A DNA stretch of 64,000 nucleotides from Aspidiotus rigidus (taxonomy: Eukaryota > Arthropoda > Insecta > Hemiptera > Diaspididae), in assembly GCA_035079385.1 (NCBI GenBank), contig JAVHKY010000013.1, positions 11,716,001-11,780,000 of the forward strand. Direction: 5' to 3'. The position numbers and the translations under genes were made by a program. The notes under the pieces were generated by a model that saw only the letters and a list, made by a program, of their open reading frames with translations, ran no database searches and had not been told where the DNA came from. Below, piece after piece: positions 56,336 to 64,000 of this stretch. How positions within the stretch are numbered: position 1 is the first letter of the stretch; each line of letters starts with the position of its first letter.

Positions 56336-59235
56336 ACGTACATGCGTCTCTAAACGTGCCAAGAGTATCGTTTACCCTTGAATTAAGAGGTTGGACGACT
56401 TGACTCTTAAGCTTTCTGTTTCCTCTAGCGTCTGACTCGTGACGAAGAAATTGCTCATCAACTTGTAAGACTCAGAAGTTCAACTTTTCAACTAGTTTTT
56501 ATTCTGTTATGTAATGGGCCACTCACAGTCACTTATTTCTAAGGCAAATTAATGAGCACAGACACGATGACGCCTGGCTGCTTACGTCCTTGCAATTCGG
56601 AATACTATCTGCGAGTTTAGTGTAACGCTCATCTTCCACTCATTAGGGAGCCCACTACCAGACCCGATTGCTAGGCTGATCGTTCATCCTTAGAGATTCG
56701 ATGACTTGATTCTTCGGTATTGCGTGTTCCCAACACCCTAGGGCGACACGATGGCTCATTGATTTGTAAGACTCAGAGGTTCTACAATCAAACTGGCTCT
56801 CATTTTGTTATGTAGAACTCAGAGGTGACCTCAAGTCACTTGTTTAAAGGGCTGCATCAATAAATTCTCGGTTGTTCAAGTACTGGCAACTTGTAATATT
56901 ATCTGCGAGTTTAATGCAACGCTACCGACACAATGTCTTTCCACCTCGAGGAGTCCACCACCAGAGAAAAATGCTATGCTGATCGTTTGACCTCAAATTC
57001 AAAGCTTCAACAACTTGACTCGGTTGAGGCATTCTATTTTCCCCAACATTAAACTTCAGGCGGTGTAATGGGACGTTGATTAGTAGGACTCAGAGGTTCT
57101 ACATTCAAACTGGTTGTTGTATAGGTATCCTCAAGTTACTTGTTTAAAAGGCTCCTTCAATAAGCATCGGCGCTAAGACTCTCAGTTGCTTAAGTACTCG
57201 CAACTTGGAATATTATCTGCGAGTTCAGTGCAACGCTACCGACACAAAATCATTGTCAGAACGCACGCGTTCTTATATCTTCCTTTTTCGAAGAGTCCAC
57301 CACCAGAGAAAGTGCTGTGCTGATTGTTTAACCTATAATTCAAAGCTTCAACAACTTGACTCGACTTAGACATTCCGTTTTCCCCAACATTAAACTCTAG
57401 GCGGTGTAATGGCTTATTGATTAGTAGGAATTAGAGGTTAGACATTCAGACTTGTCCTTATTCTGTGACCTCCATCCCTTACCAGACCGGGCCTACAACG
57501 CTTGGCTATTCACATACTCGCAACTCAGAATATTATGTACGGGTTCAGTGCAACGCTACCGATACAAAATGGTCGTAAAAACAAATGCGTTATTACACCT
57601 TCCTACTTCGAGGAGTTTACAACCGGGGAAAAATGGCACGCTGATCATTTACTTTTGAACTCAGAGGTTCGATGACTGGACTCTTGAGCATTGCATGTTC
57701 CCCCACGCACAACTCTTGATGGTATGATAGCTCATACTTTTGAAGAATCAGAGATTCGACATGTGAATTTGCTCTTACGCCACTAGTTGACCTACAATCC
57801 CTTGTTTTACACAGCTGAATCGGCGGAAACCGGCACTGATGCTTGGTATTTTTAACTAGCAGTTCAGAATATCATCTGCGAGTTGCGTGCAACTTCACCG
57901 ACAAAAGATTTGCGTTCTCACATCTTCCTACCTGAAGGAGCCCTTTACCAGAGAAGAACGCCAGGCTAATCGTTTCGGTTACCCACAAGTTTAGAGATCC
58001 GACATGATTAGAATTTGTTTCTACGTCACTGTCTAGTAACTCAAAGGTGACCTACAGTCACTCGTTTCTAGGCCAAATTCATTGACACGCGCGCGACAAC
58101 GCTAAGCTGTTTACATACTTGAAACTCAAAATATCATGTGCGAGTTTGATGCAACGCCAATGATATAAAAATGGTCTAGAGAACGCACGCGTTCTTACAT
58201 GTTCCTAATCAGAAGAAATTGCCAGGTTGATCGTTTAATTTAGAATTCAAAGGTTTGATGAATGGACTTCAAGGCAATGCTTGTTCTTAAGCAACCAACT
58301 CTTGAAGAATCAGAGGTTCAATATTTTTGTTCTCATAAGTTAGAAGTTACTCATAATCCTTTATTTACGAGATAAGTTGATGAGTACCGGCGCAATGACG
58401 ATTGGCTGCTTATATGCTTGCAATTGAGAATATTATCTGCGAGTTTGATGCAACTGTACCGACACAAAATGGTCATGGGAACGCATGCGTTCTTACATCT
58501 TTCCCTCTTGGAAAAATGTCAAGGAGATCGTTTACCCTCGAATCTTGATGTTTGATGACTTGATTCTTATCGGCATTCCATTGTCCTAGACACCAAACTC
58601 TTAGCGGGGTTTGTTCAATGATTTCCTCGAATATTCAAGCCATTGTATTCGAGAGAAGGAATCTTGGTGGGGTACTGGATCACTGATTTTTAGGACTCAG
58701 GATTTCAACATTTAACGTTGGTCTTACGCCGCTATATAATTCTCAGAAGTGACCTACAGTCACTTGTTTACACAGCTAAATCGATAAGCATCGACGATAG
58801 GACGCTCGATTGCTTACTGCTTAGATACTTGAAACTCGGGAATATTATCTGCGAGTTTAGTGCAACTAAACCGACACAAAATGGTCGTGAGAATCCTCTC
58901 ATTGGGAGAAGCCCGCTATGCCGGACTGATCGTTCACCCTTGAATTCGACTTGACACTTAAGAACTCCGTTTTCTCTAATACAGAACTCTTGACGGCTCG
59001 ACGGTTTATCGATTTGTAAGACTCTAGACTCTAGAGGTTCAACATGATTCAAACTATTTTGTACCGAATTAATTCTATTTTGTAGAACTTAGGAGTGACT
59101 TACAATCACTTGTGTACACGACTAGATGCGATAAGCACCAGCATTATGAGGCTAGGCCGCCTTTAGAATATCATCTGCGAGTTTATTGCAACCTGACCGA
59201 CACAAAATGGCAATAAGGACGTAGACGTTCTGTAA
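56336..59235 (+). repeat. S7 satellite, ~310-bp monomers
   Basis: The landmark TATCTGCGAGTTTAGTGCAA plus CCGACACAAAATGGTCGT recurs near 56601, 56892, 57216, 57531, 57873, 58135, 58434, 58848 and 59171 (spacing about 262-414, mostly near 310 bp). Other shared pieces are CGCACGCGTTCTTACATCTT, ACTCAGAGGTTC and GGTGACCTACAGTCACTTGT. Monomers are well diverged. Confidence 0.85.
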
Positions 59236-62200
59236 ACTCGGAAGATTTGGGGTACGTTCATACCTATTTTGACTCATTTATCTGGTTTAGGAGGTCAGTA
59301 CTCATGATAATATGAGTATGCATCGATTTAAATATCGTAAAAGTGTAATTATTATTCTAACAACATTACTATTAGAAGTTTTTGCGGCCCAACTCTTACT
59401 CGTTATTATTTGTGGTAGTTACTCCCTGTTTGTTATTTTTCCAATAACTGCCTCGTGCACTGAACTGAAAAAAAAAAAAAAAACGAGCTTTGTGACGAAA
59501 TTTTATCAAGCCACCCGAGGATGATCTAACAGACTAGATGTTGTTTACTTCGGTAAGAAGGAAAAAACCACAAAAAGAAGGCGAAGGCTTCATTTTATCA
59601 GTCTTCGCCAGCGAGAGTAGTGTGCGCGATATAGGAGCGCGACTCTGAAAGACTGCACAAGGTGACATTTTAGATACTAACATCGTTATTAATGAACGTC
59701 GTCGTTCTTAGGGAAAAGGTTCGTCGATTCATATATCTAAAAACTTCAAGCTTTCGTTGCCTGCTGCTGACGAAGAGGATAGAAACGTTGGTAACGGCAG
59801 TAGCACTAGCAAAAAAAAAATAATCACGCAAGCTGTTGCCGTCAACTCATCGACATTTTCTATTCACCGGAGTCTCCGCGCGTTGAATATCGTCGACGGA
59901 GCCCCTGTTATAAATGATCGTTTTTACTGAGAGACTGCTGCCGTCATACGTATAGTAATACGTATATACCTATACTATACTGTACACGATTCGGGCGATA
60001 CCTTTTCCTCCAGAAGTATTCGAGTACGGAAGACGGTCAGAGAGCGGGCGTCAGGATAAATACACATGACGCCGAAAGTGAACTTGCATGTTTGAGTGTA
60101 CGCCAAAAAGAGCCCTACGGATAGGAACGCGGAGGGTGCGCCGCCTCTATCAACACGACTATCGCATTCTTCCATTACCGATCTGAAAAACAAAACGTAG
60201 CCTTTACAACAATTACGCACCGTTCGTCTTTTTCCTATAAGTGCGGAAAAGGTCTCCCGCCGCGTTCTTCCATCATCTCGATTTCCAACGCCGTCTTCAT
60301 ATCGACGAACTGTCAACGTACGTGCGTGCGAAAGAGAGAAATGATTCTCCGATATATCAGTCACACCTACACTAAGCGGTATGCGAGCTTGTCATATCCT
60401 GCCAAAAAACTTATGTACATACGCGAGCATTTTGACAACACTCCGCGGCAACGTTTAACACCTTTATCACTTCGCTACGCATTTCAAAAGAAGGAAATTG
60501 ACGCGCGCAATTAAAACCCGACGTGTGTATAACGCTCGTGTGCACGTACGTCGTGTCACGTAAATAGCCCTATGTAATGAGCGTGTGTACGGGTACATAT
60601 ATATGTACTCGTCATCATTCATCGCGATCAAATGCCGCCAATTTCGACAATTTATTTTTAACCTCGCGCTCCATCGAAAACAGGTAATTTGTCGCTACGT
60701 ACGTTGACTAGCTGGCACGCCTTCGATAAATTTAAAAACTGCGAACAGTTCGCACAGTGATTATCGAATCGGTCGCGTCGTAGCCCCCTCCCCATCCCCT
60801 CGTCCACCATTTCGCCCGTCCGAGTGTAATTTACGAAAGAAGAATGCGGTAAAGGTGCGCGCACTTTTCAAGACATTTGGCGCCGCGACGCTCTCTCGTT
60901 ACGTCGCTGCCCGTATGCCGCGTTTTCTTACCCCCTCGCTTACGCTGGTATTCTCTCTGCCGCCGCGTACCTTTGCCCTGACGTGACATTAATTGGCGAA
61001 AACGCTTTCATGTATACGGAGAACGTTGCAGCCCGAAGATGTTCCTATATGACTTCTGATCGCCATTAGTGTCGGACTATCACCTGTCTCATTTTGACAG
61101 CGATTCGTTATCGCACACGGCGCGGCGTGCTTTTCTACTTCTGAAAAACGCTTTCTGCCGTCTGTTACACCTTCGCTGGCAGAAGAATATTGTTTCTTCG
61201 TTTTTTCACCCGCCCTCTCAGATCATTTCGTGTACAGCGGTAACATTCCAGCACCTTTGATATCGTCGACACTCATTAGCTGACTCGCAATTTTTTCTCT
61301 TCGTCAAGTTCCACGCGGCTCCGTGTTACGGTTACTGCATTTCTTTCTTTTTTTTTCTTCTTTTCTCCTATTTAATTAACATTTCTGTTTTTCTTCATTT
61401 CTGTAAGACGAAACACATTCACTACTTTCGTTTTCGTGAATCGCTATATACACTCGTTTGGAAAATACGGCGTCTTAATGAAATCCAAGAATGTACACGA
61501 CAAATTGGAAATTCTCGCACTTCTTTTCCCCGTTATCTATAGTGTTTTTAATTTACTTGCGATATTATCGCCATCGCAGAGCACGTACGATCGGATTCAT
61601 TTTTCTAAAAATAACACTGGAAGAGAGGTATTCACACGCTTTCAGGGAGTGTTCTCGGATTCGACTTTCCAAAGATTTCTTGGAAAGACATATACCAGGA
61701 AATTTCGATGTAAAAATTCTTCGAGTGCCTCCCAGAGGTATCATCTCCTCTCTACGTTTATTCTTGTCCAATTTCTTATTTAATACTATAAACTTGAACT
61801 TCTGTTCTTCCCCCTGAGATTGAGACCTTTGGACGCCAATGTATGCGAAGAGCAATCGATATGTCCACCAATAAATGCAGAAGATGATGCTCGCAGTCAT
61901 CCCCTCGTACCTTCCATGAATACATTTACACAAAAGAAATATTAGGTCAAGTTCCAATCAAGATTTTCTAAATCCCAACTTACGAACTTGAAATCTGATA
62001 CGGAAGGGAAAGGAGGACAGGTCAATAAAAAAATGAAATGGTACGGTATACAGATTCAAATCCAAGAAATAAGGACGAAGGAGCTTGGCTTCACCCCGGT
62101 TATGGAGTTGGAGGGCTCTGTTAAAGGACAATTTGCCTACTGCTAGAAGTTCCTACTGGGCAAATAGTCACATGGACAAATTTCCTAATGTCTTTCATTG

Positions 62201-62299
62201 GGCAAGATTTATTGCAAATTTTGTAAGACAAGTTACGTTATTGTGAAATTGTAACCAATGGTCTTTAGATAGCCAAAGATATCACTTCGTCCTTGTAGT
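59236..62299. other. Single-copy island, CpG-rich; no gene called
   Basis: CpG density rises from about 59.6 to 61.3 kb, the highest in the window, with several CT-rich runs (61334-61400). Such a patch could be near a promoter, but no exon or initiator is evident. Open frames (59975-60364 minus, 129 codons; 61436-61783 plus, 115; 61565-61957 minus, 130) overlap one another and show no domain. An A run lies at 59467-59483. Confidence 0.35.
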
Positions 62300-62767
62300 C
62301 TACGTACTTCTCACCAATCCCTTGGGTGCCCACTTCTTTGAAGGTGCGTCCTTGACGCGCTTTCTCAAGACTAGCTCCGCAAGGCAGGTTTCTATGTATG
62401 CTTGGTCTTTTTGGAATTCTGTTAGACACGCATAGAAGTCCGACGACGATGACGACAATGCGGAACCGGTTATGCTAGCCTTTGGAAGCGTTATTGTTCG
62501 GTGTCCTTCAGCGATGCCGCTGCTTTGGTACATCGTGGGCGTATCGTTGCCTTCTGTCCTCGGGCTCGTCGCCCTCTCTGATACGTGTGTCGGCTGCGGT
62601 CTCGTCAAATCGTGTGGGGATTCGGTGGGACGTTTTCCGGACTATCGAAGCTATTGGTAACGACTCTTGCAGAGCACTGCTTCGCCTTCCCTCACCCGCA
62701 CTGCCGACGAGTTCTTGCAGTCGAAGATCGTGCTTTGTAGTAGACAAAGCCATTTTTCGTGTCCATG
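62300..62767 (-). pseudogene. Unrecognised coding-like fragment with one frameshift
   Basis: On the minus strand a frame opens at an ATG at about 62765 (MALSTTKHDLRLQELVG) and continues to the SHRIPT region near 62630. From there a second frame (RPQPTHVSERATSPRTEGND ... SDFYACLTEFQKDQAYIETC ... KRVKDAPSKKWAPKG) carries on to a stop at 62300. The junction looks like one indel. The second part is hydrophilic, Ser/Thr-rich and then helical, with a protein-like composition. It lies 400 bp from two transposon fragments, so an element origin (for example a gag-like or structural ORF) is plausible. I do not recognise the family and it could still be chance. Confidence 0.3.
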
Positions 62768-63149
62768 TTACTAATTGAAGTAACAACCGTCTTGCTAATA
62801 AGGCACCCTTCACTTCTATTTACATTCCCAGAGAAACGTATTATCTTCAATATTTCCAATTTACAGCAGGAACTCTGGAGGTACGGAAAATTGTCCATGT
62901 GAATATCATCTGCAGGAATGTACTCGGTAGAAATAATTGCAGTAGGACTTTTGACCGTAGGAAAAGTGGAATAGAAAAATTATCCGGCTACCAGGTTTGA
63001 GCTTTATAACGTCAACTTATAAGGCGAGGAGAACGCTGACCTCGGAGCCTTGTACGGATGCAAATTCCTAAATAAGAAAAGAGGAAGTTCGTCCTCAAGA
63101 ACAAGAAATTCATCAAAACATTCATCTCAGACTAGCTTGTAACAATATT

Positions 63150-63375
63150 AAACTTCTCTCGGACCAAAGGTCCTACAGACTCTAGTGCGATTATTGTTCC
63201 CTCATGTACATCGGGCAAACAGGTTGGCCATTTAAAACTAGACTCAAACAGTACCACGATGCACTGGAAACGAATCAACTTAATAAATCAAATTTTGCTG
63301 CTCATCTTCTGGCGTCTGGACATTTGTTTCAACGGTTTCAAAAATGCCTATCTCTTACACAAGAAAAGCTCTAGA
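63150..63375 (+). pseudogene. PLE GIY-YIG endonuclease fragment
   Basis: The plus strand reads SYRL-stop-CDYCSLMYIGQTG, then PFKTRLKQYHDAL and KSNFAAHLLASGHLF, ending at a stop at 63375. This is the GIY-YIG endonuclease of a third, different PLE: the first motif (GVY.L) is degraded to SYRL plus a stop near 63185, CDYC is the zinc pair, YIGQTG the second half of the motif, R..QYHDA the catalytic Arg region and HLLASGH the downstream His. No RT is found upstream, so only the 3' coding part remains. Without an ATG it is easily missed by start-based gene finders. Confidence 0.75.
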
Positions 63376-63449
63376 AACGAAGGTAACACAGCATTCATGC
63401 CCTAGTTAAAGAACCTTGGCCTTCCATTTTCAGACAAGGCTTCCGCCTC

Positions 63450-63714
63450 TACTCAGACCAAAGTTAAGGCCCTCAATTTGTGCAGGAATTTGTATGAAGG
63501 CAGATGGCAAGGGTGATCACAGAGATATCATTTACAATGGCCCAACAAAAGAGAAGCACACTCAGTCTACTGCAGCAACCCCTGCTCATGATATTCACAC
63601 GCTAATGAATGAACCTAGCTTTTCAGAAACGGTAAGAACAGAAAAGGGTGATGTTAAGCCGGTTATGATTTTCACAGTAGGTGGAGGTGCAAATGAAAAT
63701 CCAAGGTAGATTGT
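63450..63714 (+). pseudogene. Fragment of a repetitive GGPDENPR-type protein
   Basis: The plus-strand frame contains EKHTQSTAATPAHDIHTLM, then NEPSFSETV and KPVMIFTVGGGANENPR before a TAG. I recall a family of high-copy, probably transposon-derived uncharacterised animal proteins with the segment STA.THA.DL....PF......KPV.I..VDGGPDENPRY. The order and spacing match, with GGGANENPR replacing DGGPDENPR, and the stop falls where Tyr is usual. The upstream part (63416-63480) is not recognisable. I infer a relic. The function of the family is not known to me. Confidence 0.5.
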
Positions 63715-64000
63715 AACTCTTACAATGTAACCTGGTTCTAAGAAAGAGCAATTTATAGGTTATTTTGAGTCTACTGAATAAGGAATTGTTACTATCAATT
63801 CTCAGTACTGAAATCATTCTGATCAAACCGTATAAAGGCGGAGGCAGATATTGAATCGACATTTTTCATTTATTTAATATCTCGTGAGAGAGCGCTAGGC
63901 ATTCATTTTAAAACACTATGGGTGCTAAATTGTTACGTAACATTATGCGTAGAAGAATTAGTTGATAAACAGGGTCAATTCATCCTTCTTTCAGCAAATT
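63715..64000. other. No gene seen
   Basis: AT-rich sequence to the end of the window. Confidence 0.4.

Noticed and set aside
59759..59812. CTGACGAAGAGGATAGAAACGTTGG as another hammerhead-like site
   Set aside because: The core words are present but there is no stem II between them and no flanking inverted arms.
59975..60364. 129-codon minus-strand frame in the CpG-rich island
   Set aside because: It is Arg-rich as expected from CpG-rich DNA, with overlapping frames on the other strand and no recognisable motif.

Overview
This is a stretch of nuclear DNA from an animal, most likely an insect. It is AT-rich, with islands rich in CpG and in tatacgcgcg-type words, and it has no bacterial-style gene packing. 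It carries Penelope-like elements (PLEs), non-LTR retrotransposon fragments, MITEs and several satellite families. The insect assignment is an inference from base composition and element types. I found no host gene, tRNA or rRNA that I can support. Almost every open reading frame is either a decayed transposable-element gene or chance. The window probably lies in a large intron or a gene-poor region.

Layout: 1-690 is a diverged GTCGA-rich satellite (S1). 2760-8148 is a nested cluster: a non-LTR fragment interrupted by PLE A, which is interrupted by PLE B, which is interrupted by a poly(A)-tailed non-LTR 3' end. Each insertion has its own target duplication. 8.1-13.4 kb is mostly unremarkable, with a non-LTR relic, a short S1 block and dispersed repeats. 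13.44-15.0 kb is a ~106-bp satellite (S2) holding three small insertions, two of them foldbacks with a hammerhead-like centre. 19.4-21.0 kb and 23.6-26.6 kb are oppositely oriented copies of a very AT-rich repeat (S6). 28.5-30.9 kb is a ~140-bp satellite (S4) with two palindromic MITEs at the same monomer position. 36.3-37.6 kb is a decayed non-LTR ORF2. 39.1-43.5 kb is a mosaic of S3/S4/S5 repeats with a large inverted duplication. 43.8-45.3 kb is a ~121-bp satellite (S5). 49.4-50.9 kb is a foldback-type element with a 6-bp duplication. 51.5-53.5 kb is S1 again, with a third hammerhead-like foldback. 55.9-59.2 kb is a ~310-bp satellite (S7). 62.3-63.7 kb holds three decayed coding fragments.

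The genes do not form a pathway. The biology is transposon and satellite turnover: PLEs with a reverse transcriptase and a GIY-YIG endonuclease, small PLE-like foldbacks that could only move in trans, and cut-and-paste MITEs, all landing preferentially in satellites or in each other. The most interesting signals are the hammerhead-like foldbacks, the repeated TGACGTCA palindrome in otherwise unrelated satellites, and the fully resolvable four-layer nest.
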